Of a stretch of 64,000 nucleotides of DNA, positions 54,008-61,333 are shown piece after piece. Source of the stretch: JAHEJJ01 sp965212205 (GTDB taxonomy: Bacteria > Bacteroidota > Bacteroidia > Flavobacteriales > Flavobacteriaceae); NCBI GenBank assembly GCA_965212205.1, contig CBDBUX010000016.1:186001-250000 (forward strand), in the 5' to 3' direction. The notes beneath the pieces are model-generated. The model was given only the letters and a program-made list of their open reading frames with translations. It was not told where the DNA came from and ran no database searches. The first letter of the stretch is position 1. Each line of letters opens with the position of its first letter. The translations under genes were made by a program, and so were the position numbers.

Positions 54008-54996
54008 CCTTTTATTTCAAGTATTTGTCTTATCATCTGATTGGTAAATCCCCATTCGTTGTCGTACCAGGTCATCACCTTGAGCAGATCGCCATCTACT
54101 ACTCTTGTCATGCCCAAATCTACGGTAGAAGCATAAGAACTCCCAACAATATCTGAAGAAACAATAGGTTGGTCTGTTGTAGCCAACACCTCTTTATATC
54201 GATCGGTAAGGGATTCTTCCACTAAAATTGCATTAACTTCCTCCACAGTGACGGGTTTTTCAGTTACAAAAGTCATATCTGAAATAGAGCCTACCGGGAT
54301 AGGTACCCGTATGGCGACACCGTCGAATTTTCCCTGATAATCGGGTAAAGCCTTGGTTGTAGCAATCGCCGCACCGGTTGTAGTGGGTACCAGGTTTGCA
54401 GCTCCAGCCCGGCCCATCCTGAAATTCTTTTTTGAAGGACCGTCTACCATGGTCTGCGATGCGGTATAGGCATGAACGGTGGTCATTATTGCCTTTTTTA
54501 TTCCAATCCGGCGGCCCAGGACTTCAACAACCGGACTTATGTTGTTTGTGGTACAGCTGGCACAACTGAAAACACTTGTCTTACCAGCTTCTGTATTAAC
54601 ACCATGTACTACGGTAGGGGTATCTGCACTTTTTGTAGGAGCAGATATTACAACAGTTTTAGCCCCGGCTGCGATGTGTTTTTCTGCATCTTCCTGCAAG
54701 GTGAAAAGGCCAGTGCTTTCAATTACCAGTTCTACGTCGTTCTCTTTCCAGGGTAATTCTTCAGGGTTACGGATCGAATTGTACAAGATTTCATGGCCGT
54801 CAACGATCAGGTAATTGCCCTGAACAGAAACCTCCTTGTCATAAATACCATAAACCGAGTCGTATTTAAGCAAATAAGCGATGTTTTCAATAGAGACAAT
54901 GTCATTTACGGCCACCACCTCGAGCCCTGGAGTATCCATTATTAATTTCAGGCCTGCGCGCCCAATTCGTCCCATACCATTAATTCCAATTTTCAT
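54004..54996 (-). CDS. gap: Type I glyceraldehyde-3-phosphate dehydrogenase
   Basis: Glycolytic enzyme converting glyceraldehyde 3-phosphate to 1,3-bisphosphoglycerate with NAD(P). From ATG 54996 (MKIGINGMGRIGR) it is 330 residues: nucleotide-binding GINGMGRIGRAG, catalytic Cys in ASCTTN (here SCASCTTNN where SNASCTTNC is usual), catalytic His in TVHAYT, and the closing WYDNEWGFTNQM. A second ATG three codons upstream (55005) exists. It lies 44 nt downstream of a TetR gene, with a TetR-like operator between, so expression may be regulated rather than constitutive. Confidence 0.93.
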   Translation of the reverse strand: MKIGINGMGRIGRAGLKLIMDTPGLEVVAVNDIVSIENIAYLLKYDSVYGIYDKEVSVQGNYLIVDGHEILYNSIRNPEELPWKENDVELVIESTGLFTLQEDAEKHIAAGAKTVVISAPTKSADTPTVVHGVNTEAGKTSVFSCASCTTNNISPVVEVLGRRIGIKKAIMTTVHAYTASQTMVDGPSKKNFRMGRAGAANLVPTTTGAAIATTKALPDYQGKFDGVAIRVPIPVGSISDMTFVTEKPVTVEEVNAILVEESLTDRYKEVLATTDQPIVSSDIVGSSYASTVDLGMTRVVDGDLLKVMTWYDNEWGFTNQMIRQILEIKG

Positions 54997-55017
54997 AGTA
55001 TTCATAATTTTTCTTTT

Positions 55018-55035
55018 TTACCTTTTGTTCGGTTA
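55018..55035. promoter_or_regulatory. Operator-like dyad upstream of gap
   Basis: TTACC, 7 bp, CGGTTA: matches the tetR-promoter dyad (55626-55643) in spacing and in 14 of 18 positions. It lies between the tetR stop (55041) and the gap start. Confidence 0.45.
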
Positions 55036-55040
55036 TAACG

Positions 55041-55601
55041 TTAATATTTAAAAATCTCCTCTATGCGACGCATAGCTTCATTCCATGCCGATTTATCCTC
55101 CATGATCCTGCAAACTACCAGGCTGCCCTGAATCAGACTAACCACCTCATTGGCCTTCTTCTCCGACGATAGTTGTGTTAATCCAATGCTCCGGCCATAA
55201 TTCGTAAATGCCCCTATCCAGATCCTCAGGCCTTTTTTTATGTCGTTGCCAAAAAGCTGCAATCCATTTTCAAGAGACAGAGCAGCAAAAACGCAATTCT
55301 TTTTACTTCCCTTATAGAGTGTACTTATATTAGACAATACCAGTTCTAAACGGGTATCCGCATCTAAATTAGGGCTTTCCAAAACCCCTGCAATATTTTT
55401 TTCAGACCAGGTGATTACCTCCTTCAGTACTGCCCTTACAATATCTTCCTTACCCCCTGGGAAGCGATGATATAGACTCGCTTTTTTTAATCCGGTCTCA
55501 GCAGATAATTCGCTAATACTTGCGCCCGAATATCCCCTGGCACGAATGGCAGAAAATAGCATGTCGATCAACTCCCGGTCTTTTACCTTTTGTGGTCTCA
55601 T
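55041..55601 (-). CDS. TetR/AcrR family transcriptional regulator
   Basis: A 186-residue repressor-type protein. The N-terminal helix-turn-helix (residues about 8-54) includes FSAIRARGYSGASISELSAETGLKKASLYHRFPGGKEDI, the family signature. The C-terminal ligand domain resembles the TetR_C group seen in LmrA/YxaF-like regulators (Cys in KKNCVFAALS). Its promoter carries an inverted repeat, indicating self-regulation, and gap plus a deaminase follow in the same direction. Confidence 0.9.
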   Translation of the reverse strand: MRPQKVKDRELIDMLFSAIRARGYSGASISELSAETGLKKASLYHRFPGGKEDIVRAVLKEVITWSEKNIAGVLESPNLDADTRLELVLSNISTLYKGSKKNCVFAALSLENGLQLFGNDIKKGLRIWIGAFTNYGRSIGLTQLSSEKKANEVVSLIQGSLVVCRIMEDKSAWNEAMRRIEEIFKY

Positions 55602-55605
55602 AATG

Positions 55606-55613
55606 CAAATATA
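55606..55613 (-). promoter_or_regulatory. -7 element of the tetR promoter
   Basis: TATATTTG on the minus strand, ending only 4 nt before the tetR ATG (55601), so the transcript would be leaderless or nearly so. The operator at 55626-55643 covers the -33 region. Confidence 0.5.
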
Positions 55614-55625
55614 TAAAAAATTATT

Positions 55626-55643
55626 TTACCGTACGTTCGGTAA
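55626..55643. promoter_or_regulatory. TetR-type operator at the tetR promoter
   Basis: TTACCG-TACGTT-CGGTAA, with perfect 6-bp arms and a form typical of TetR-family operators. It overlaps where the -33 element of tetR must lie. Confidence 0.6.
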
Positions 55644-55800
55644 TAAATGGTGAATTATCATATCAAACCTGACTTACCTCTGAAGTCACAGGATATTAAA
55701 GACCGAAGTTGTAAGATCCTAAGAAATCCAATATTTAATCATCCCCGACCCGCAATTTTCCTGCTGACAATAATGTTGAAAACTCGCAATTGTTATCCAT

Positions 55801-55838
55801 TTTCACTTTTCAGCTTTCACTCCCGATAGCTAGCGGGA
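55801..55838. repeat. Degenerate 7-bp units plus an imperfect 18-bp palindrome
   Basis: TTTCACT TTTCAGC TTTCACT (55801-55821) runs into TCCCGATAGCTAGCGGGA (55821-55838), a near-palindrome with one mismatched pair. Seven bases later the long CACTTTT array begins. Confidence 0.6.
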
Positions 55839-55845
55839 CATTTTT

Positions 55846-55964
55846 CACTTTTCACTTTTCACTTTTCACTTTTCACTTTTCACTTTTCACTTTTCACTTT
55901 TCACTTTTCACTTTTCACTTTTCACTTTTCACTTTTCACTTTTCACTTTTCACTTTTCACTTTT
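55846..55964. repeat. Perfect 7-bp tandem array (CACTTTT, 17 copies)
   Basis: One hundred and nineteen bases made of exactly 17 identical CACTTTT units, ending 41 nt before the first hydroxyproline-catabolism gene. The array lies where the promoter and upstream activation region should be. No unit contains a base change. Confidence 0.97.
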
Positions 55965-56005
55965 AATCTTAAATTATTCTACATTTACCCTTTAAACGCA
56001 AGCCT

Positions 56006-56938
56006 ATGGAATTTGATTGGAAAGGCGTTATGCCTGCCGTGACCACTAAGTTTACCGAAGACGACAAACTAGACCTGAAACTGTTTGAACATAATCTACG
56101 TGCCCAGATCGATGCAGGGGTAACAGCGCTTATCCTTGGCGGCACCCTGGGAGAAGCCAGTACACTTAAAAAAGTTGAAAAAAATAGGCTTACTGATACT
56201 GCGGTTGAAGTGGCCGATGGCCAGATTCCGGTCATTGTCAATATTGCTGAACAGACCACCCGTGGGGGAATTAAAGCGGCAGCCAGGGCTGAACGCCATG
56301 GCGCAAGCGGGCTTATGATGCTGCCTCCCATGAGATACAAAGCCACAGACTATGAGACCATTGCCTATTTTAAGGAAGTAGCCCTCAATACGGATTTGCC
56401 CATCATGGTCTACAATAACCCAGTGGATTACGGTATCGAGGTCACCCTGGATATGTTCGAGGAATTACTCGAGCTAGACAACATACAGGCGGTGAAGGAA
56501 TCGACACGCGATTTGACCAACATCACCAGGCTTCGAAATCGTTTTGGCGACAGACTTAGTATTCTTTGTGGGGTGGATACTCTGGCCCTTGAATCACTGT
56601 TGATGGGAGCCGATGGATGGGTAGCCGGACTCGTTTGTGCTTTCCCGAGGGAAACAGTAGCTATTTACGAATTGTCGAAGGCGGGCCGGATAGATGATGC
56701 CCGTTCTATCTACCAGTGGTTTATGCCATTACTTGAGCTCGATATCAGTCCGCAACTCGTACAAAACATAAAATTAGCCGAGGTGGCCACTGGTTTGGGG
56801 TCGGAATATGTGCGCAAACCTAGATTGCCATTGAAGGGAGAAGAACGCAAAAAAGTTTTACAGATAATCGAAGACGGACTTTCTGTTAGGCCCGTATTAC
56901 CTGAATATAAGGATCTTATGTCGGAATTTGGTGGCTAA
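56006..56938 (+). CDS. DHDPS-family lyase, probable pyrroline-4-hydroxy-2-carboxylate deaminase
   Basis: A 310-residue DapA-fold lyase. Schiff-base Lys in QAVKESTRDL, Tyr in MVYNNPVDYG, and the early GTLGEASTL (GTTGE-like) motif. In its setting (epimerase, D-hydroxyproline oxidase, and alpha-ketoglutarate semialdehyde dehydrogenase follow) it should deaminate and dehydrate delta1-pyrroline-4-hydroxy-2-carboxylate to alpha-ketoglutarate semialdehyde. True dihydrodipicolinate synthase is not implied. First gene of the operon, 130 nt before the dehydrogenase. Confidence 0.85.
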   Translation: MEFDWKGVMPAVTTKFTEDDKLDLKLFEHNLRAQIDAGVTALILGGTLGEASTLKKVEKNRLTDTAVEVADGQIPVIVNIAEQTTRGGIKAAARAERHGASGLMMLPPMRYKATDYETIAYFKEVALNTDLPIMVYNNPVDYGIEVTLDMFEELLELDNIQAVKESTRDLTNITRLRNRFGDRLSILCGVDTLALESLLMGADGWVAGLVCAFPRETVAIYELSKAGRIDDARSIYQWFMPLLELDISPQLVQNIKLAEVATGLGSEYVRKPRLPLKGEERKKVLQIIEDGLSVRPVLPEYKDLMSEFGG

Positions 56939-57068
56939 AAAAAGTCAAGGCCAGACTTGAATTTCTATCTTCATGCTTTAGGTTTTAGACACCTTACTTA
57001 TTAAGAAACTTTAGTGTAAATTAGTATCCCCGCTCGTAAAATCTGAACTTTTAAACTTTTATACCGCT

Positions 57069-58655
57069 ATGATCACCGGTAAAAATCATATTGGCTACCA
57101 GCTATCTGCTATAGGAACCATTACATTTAAGACTCTCGATCCCAAATTAAACGCGGAAACCGAATGGGAATTCCACGAGGCTTCCATCGATGAGGTCGAT
57201 GAAGCCGCCCAACTGGCATCAAAAGCATTTGAGATCTACCGGAATTATTCCGGCGAGCGAAAAGCTAATTTCCTAAAAACCATCGCGGAAGAAATTGAAG
57301 CGCTGGGTGATGAATTACTCGAAACTTATATGGCCGAATCCGGGTTGCCTAAAGGGCGTGCCCAGGGCGAACGCGGGCGTACAATTTTTCAATTGCGCAC
57401 TATGGCTGAACTTCTGCTCGAGGGATCCTGGGTCGAAGCCATCATCGATACCCCCATCCCCGATCGGAAACCAGTCCCAAAACCTGACCTCAGAAAAATG
57501 CTTATCCCTATCGGGCCGATTGCGGTATTCGGGTCGAGTAATTTTCCGCTTGCCTATTCCACGGCAGGGGGTGACACGGCAACAGCCCTGGCCGCAGGCT
57601 GTCCTGTGATCGTAAAATCCCACCCTATGCACGCGGGTACAGGAGAACTGGTGGCCTCGGCCATCATCAAAGCTGCCATGAGAACAGAAATGCCCGATGG
57701 GATCTTTTCCAATTTAAACAGTAGCGGGATTGAAGTTGGCCAGCAACTGGTCTCCCACCCTTCAATTAAAGGAGTGGGTTTTACCGGAAGTATTGCCGGG
57801 GGTACCGCACTTGCCAAACTCGCCTGTGAACGCGAAGAACCTATCCCCGTCTTTGCCGAAATGGGTAGTATAAATCCGGTTGTAGTAATGCCTTCTGCAC
57901 TTAAAAAGGATACTGGCCGTTGGGCACAGGCATATGCAGAATCCATAACCCTTGGTACGGGTCAATTTTGTACAAATCCGGGCCTCATCCTTGGGTTTAA
58001 ATCGCCTTCTTTACTTAATTTTATTGCTCAACTTGGAGACCAATTGCTGAAAACCGCACCAGGTTTAATGCTTCATCCAAAAATTCATGGAAATTACGAG
58101 GAGGCAAAGCTTAGCTTGGCTTCTGAAAAAGGGACTTCGGTGATTGCAGCTTATAAAGAAGATGTAGATGCGAATTATGCACGGCAACTGTTACTTACCG
58201 TAGACGGAAAAACTTTTATGAGGAATCCTGCCTTACATAAAGAGGTATTTGGACCTTTTTCATTGGTGGTACAGTGCGAAGACCGTACCGAAATGCGCCG
58301 GATTTTAAAAAGACTGGAAGGACAACTCACCGGTACAATATTGGGTGAAGCCAAGGAAATGAAGGAGTATGATGATGTTATCGAGGCCCTGCGTGGGCGG
58401 GTGGGTCGCATTATCCATAATGGTGTTCCTACAGGCGTAGAAGTATCTCCGGCTATGCAGCATGGCGGTCCTTTTCCGGCCTCAACGGATTCACGGTTTG
58501 GTGCCGTAGGTGCCTCGGCGATCAGGCGATGGGTGCGGCCGGTTTCATACCAGGACTGGCCACAGGAATTACTACCAGATGCTCTTAAGGACAAAAATCC
58601 ATTAAGCATCCTCAGAATGGTGAACGGTTCCTATTCCAATTCTCCGATATATTAG
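57069..58655 (+). CDS. Aldehyde dehydrogenase, probable alpha-ketoglutarate semialdehyde dehydrogenase
   Basis: Oxidises 2,5-dioxopentanoate (alpha-ketoglutarate semialdehyde) to 2-oxoglutarate, the last step of hydroxyproline use. The 528-residue protein is of the long KGSADH-type: cofactor segments PIAVFGSSNFPLAYS and KSHPMHAGTGEL, catalytic Glu in FAEMGSINPV, catalytic Cys in GTGQFCTNPG, and the late PTGVEVSPAMQHGGPFPAST. Fits the NADP-type group. It is 14 nt ahead of the epimerase gene. Confidence 0.88.
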   Translation: MITGKNHIGYQLSAIGTITFKTLDPKLNAETEWEFHEASIDEVDEAAQLASKAFEIYRNYSGERKANFLKTIAEEIEALGDELLETYMAESGLPKGRAQGERGRTIFQLRTMAELLLEGSWVEAIIDTPIPDRKPVPKPDLRKMLIPIGPIAVFGSSNFPLAYSTAGGDTATALAAGCPVIVKSHPMHAGTGELVASAIIKAAMRTEMPDGIFSNLNSSGIEVGQQLVSHPSIKGVGFTGSIAGGTALAKLACEREEPIPVFAEMGSINPVVVMPSALKKDTGRWAQAYAESITLGTGQFCTNPGLILGFKSPSLLNFIAQLGDQLLKTAPGLMLHPKIHGNYEEAKLSLASEKGTSVIAAYKEDVDANYARQLLLTVDGKTFMRNPALHKEVFGPFSLVVQCEDRTEMRRILKRLEGQLTGTILGEAKEMKEYDDVIEALRGRVGRIIHNGVPTGVEVSPAMQHGGPFPASTDSRFGAVGASAIRRWVRPVSYQDWPQELLPDALKDKNPLSILRMVNGSYSNSPIY

Positions 58656-58669
58656 CGTACTTTGCCGCT

Positions 58670-59674
58670 ATGGCAGTCCACCGATTCAGATGCATTGACG
58701 CACATACCTGTGGTAACCCGGTGAGGGTTGTCGCCGAAGGCGGGCCGGCACTGGAAGGTGCTACAATGAGTGAAAAACGTGGCCATTTTTTAAGTGAATT
58801 TGATTGGATACGAAAAGGACTTATGTTCGAACCCCGTGGCCATGATATGATGAGCGGCAGCATTTTTTATCCACCTACCAATCCGGAAAACGATTTGGGT
58901 ATTCTCTTTATCGAAACCAGTGGTTGCCTACCTATGTGCGGACATGGAACCATAGGTTCGATCACTATCGGGATCGAAGTGGGCCTTATCTCTCCAAAAA
59001 TTCCTGGCACAGTCCGGATGGAAACCCCGGCAGGGCTGGTTGTTGTAGAATATGGTAATGATAATGGGCGGGTAGAATGGGTAAAGTTTACCAATGTCCC
59101 TTCCTATCTGGCCGGCGAAGGTCTGAATGTGGAAAGCAGTAATCTTGGTGAAATATTTTTCGATGTAGGATATGGTGGAAATTTTTACGCCATCGTTGAT
59201 ACTCAACATAATTACAAGGATATGGCCAATTACTCCGCTGATGTTCTAATTAGCATGGGCAGGGAGATTAGGGAAAAGATCAATGAAAAATATCCGGATC
59301 GGTTTATCCACCCTGAAAATACAACGATTCGAGATGTAAGTCATGTCCTTTGGACAGGAGCCCCCGGGCTGGGTGCTACAGCTCGTTCTGCAGTTTTTTA
59401 TGGGGATAAGGCTATCGACCGTTCTCCCTGTGGTACGGGTACATCGGCCAGGATGGCACAATGGGCGGCCAGGGGAAAACTCAGGCCAGGTGATGAATTT
59501 ATACACGAAAGCATTATCGGTTCTCGCTTTACCGGCAAAGTGGAAGCCATTACAGAAATAGGTGGAATACCTGCCATTATTCCAAGCATTACGGGTTGGG
59601 CAAGGATCTATGGCCAGAATACCATCACAATCGATGAAGCCGACCCATATGCTCACGGGTTTCAGGTACTATAA
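58670..59674 (+). CDS. 4-hydroxyproline epimerase (proline racemase family)
   Basis: Converts trans-4-hydroxy-L-proline to cis-4-hydroxy-D-proline without cofactor. The 334-residue protein has both acid/base Cys residues: in LPMCGHGTIG (about residue 88) and in DRSPCGTGTSA (about residue 252). In the related trans-3-hydroxyproline dehydratases the second is Thr, so this is an epimerase or racemase. It begins DAHTCGNPVRVV, the family start. It is 2 nt before the FAD enzyme gene, confirming the hydroxyproline assignment. Confidence 0.92.
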   Translation: MAVHRFRCIDAHTCGNPVRVVAEGGPALEGATMSEKRGHFLSEFDWIRKGLMFEPRGHDMMSGSIFYPPTNPENDLGILFIETSGCLPMCGHGTIGSITIGIEVGLISPKIPGTVRMETPAGLVVVEYGNDNGRVEWVKFTNVPSYLAGEGLNVESSNLGEIFFDVGYGGNFYAIVDTQHNYKDMANYSADVLISMGREIREKINEKYPDRFIHPENTTIRDVSHVLWTGAPGLGATARSAVFYGDKAIDRSPCGTGTSARMAQWAARGKLRPGDEFIHESIIGSRFTGKVEAITEIGGIPAIIPSITGWARIYGQNTITIDEADPYAHGFQVL

Positions 59675-59676
59675 AT

Positions 59677-60927
59677 ATGAGTAAAAATATTGTTGTTATT
59701 GGTGGAGGTATCGCTGGTTTGAGCACCGCCTATTTTTTGCATAAAAATGGTCATCAGGTAACGGTGATCGAGAAATCGAATTTCACCCAAGGCGCCTCTT
59801 ACGTGAATGCAGGTTATATCACTCCAAGTCACATTATACCACTTGCAGCACCTGGTATGATTACCAAAGGCTTGAAATGGATGTTCAATTCGGCTTCTCC
59901 TTTTTATATTAAACCGAGATTAGACCCCGAATTGCTTAAGTGGGCCTGGTATTTTAAAAGGGCATCTACAAAGGCAAAGGTCGAAAAGGCCATCCCGGTA
60001 ATAAAAGACATTAATATCCTGAGTCGGGAGCTTTTTGAAGACATCAAAACTTCCGGAGATCTCGGAGATTTCCATTTGGAACGAAAGGGGCTGTTAATGC
60101 TCTATAAAACAGAAAAAGCCGGGGCAGAAGAAATGGAGGTAGCCGAAAAAGCCAAATTCATTGGGTTGGAAGTGGATACTCTGAACCTAGAACAGCTAAA
60201 AATTCTTGAGCCTGAAATAGAACTCGATGTGGCCGGCGCCATTCACTACCAATGTGATGGACATACTACCCCAACAGAGTTTATGACTAAAATGATGGCC
60301 TATCTAAAAAAGGCAGGTGTAAGCTTAAAGGCCAATGAAGAAGTACAGCGTATTGCAGTTTCTGGCAAGTCGATCCAAAATGTGGTTACCGATTTAAATG
60401 AATACAAGGCCGATGAAGTGGTATTAGCCGCCGGGAGCTGGACGGGAAAGCTTGCAAAACAATTAGACCTGAAAATACCCTTGCAGGCAGGTAAGGGATA
60501 TAGAATCAATGTGGAACGTCCTGTCGGAATTCAATATCCGGCAGTATTGATGGAAGCCAAAGTAGCGGTTACCCCTATGAAGGGATTTACCAGGTTTTCA
60601 GGTACCATGGAATTTTCCGGTATCAACCAAAAGATCAGGAAAGAGCGGGTAGAAGCCATCGCTAATGCAGCCCAACAGTATTACACTGGTCTTGAATTCA
60701 GCGCAGAAGAAAAGGCCAATGCCCAAAGTGGTTTACGCCCTGTAAGTCCTGATGGTTTACCCTATATCGGAAGAAGTGAGAAATACGTCAATCTCAGCTT
60801 CGCCACAGGACATGCCATGATGGGCTGGAGTTTAGGTCCGGCAACGGGGCTGCTAATCGCAGAGATCGTTGATGGAAAAAAGCCGAGTATGGATCTTGAA
60901 CCGTTTAGTCCGGATAGAAAATTCTAG
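59677..60927 (+). CDS. FAD-dependent D-amino acid dehydrogenase, probable D-hydroxyproline dehydrogenase
   Basis: Oxidises cis-4-hydroxy-D-proline to delta1-pyrroline-4-hydroxy-2-carboxylate. The 416-residue DadA-like flavoprotein starts with the FAD motif VIGGGIAGLSTAYFLHKNGHQVTVIEK, has the second glycine-rich LAAGSWTG, and ends with ATGHAMMGWSLGPATG. Sequence fits DadA-type DAO; hydroxyproline specificity comes from the operon. Confidence 0.87.
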   Translation: MSKNIVVIGGGIAGLSTAYFLHKNGHQVTVIEKSNFTQGASYVNAGYITPSHIIPLAAPGMITKGLKWMFNSASPFYIKPRLDPELLKWAWYFKRASTKAKVEKAIPVIKDINILSRELFEDIKTSGDLGDFHLERKGLLMLYKTEKAGAEEMEVAEKAKFIGLEVDTLNLEQLKILEPEIELDVAGAIHYQCDGHTTPTEFMTKMMAYLKKAGVSLKANEEVQRIAVSGKSIQNVVTDLNEYKADEVVLAAGSWTGKLAKQLDLKIPLQAGKGYRINVERPVGIQYPAVLMEAKVAVTPMKGFTRFSGTMEFSGINQKIRKERVEAIANAAQQYYTGLEFSAEEKANAQSGLRPVSPDGLPYIGRSEKYVNLSFATGHAMMGWSLGPATGLLIAEIVDGKKPSMDLEPFSPDRKF

Positions 60928-60934
60928 CTCTTCA

Positions 60935-61268
60935 TTTTCTTTGCTTGCCCAAAGAAAACGAAGCAAAAGAAAATGCACTTTCTCTTAGGCATTTTTGCTG
61001 CAAAGCATCAAAACCAGAGTCAATCTCCTAAATTGCTTCCAGGGTTTCAGCAATTCTTAACGGAGCTTGTCTCTTTTGCTGAAGATAAAGGTTGACCTTC
61101 TAATCAGCTGAAGCTTTTGAAGAAATAGCAATGCCGCGAGCGGAAGTGCGTTACGCATAGCGTAAAAGAGCATGGAGCGGAAAGCGGCACTTGCGGTTTT
61201 GGTGGAGCCAAAAATTTCATACAAAAGCTTATTGAATTTTTGGTTCTTTTGTTTCAAGACAAAAGAAC
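60935..61268. repeat. Palindromic dispersed element, copy B
   Basis: Fills most of the 406-bp gap between the D-hydroxyproline dehydrogenase and galK genes. The left end is a perfect hairpin TTTTCTTTG-CTTGCC-CAAAGAAAA (60935-60958); the first 50 bases recur inverted at 40693-40742. The right end has two hairpins: CCAAAAATT...AATTTTTGG (61208-61243, 18-nt loop) and GTTCTTTTGT-TTCAAG-ACAAAAGAAC (61243-61268). A 66-codon minus-strand frame inside (61057-61257) is not convincing as a gene. Resembles a REP/MITE-like non-coding element. Confidence 0.65.
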
Positions 61269-61333
61269 AGAAAGAAACATCTTTAAATAATTCGAGATTA
61301 TTATTTAGCTTCGGAAAAGATTAATAAGACATA

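Noticed and set aside
55846..55964. CRISPR array
   Set aside because: Units are 7 bp, directly adjacent and without spacers; no cas genes in the window.
61057..61257. 66-codon minus-strand ORF between the D-hydroxyproline dehydrogenase gene and galK
   Set aside because: Lies inside a palindromic non-coding element, with no signal, domain or start context; treated as part of the repeat.
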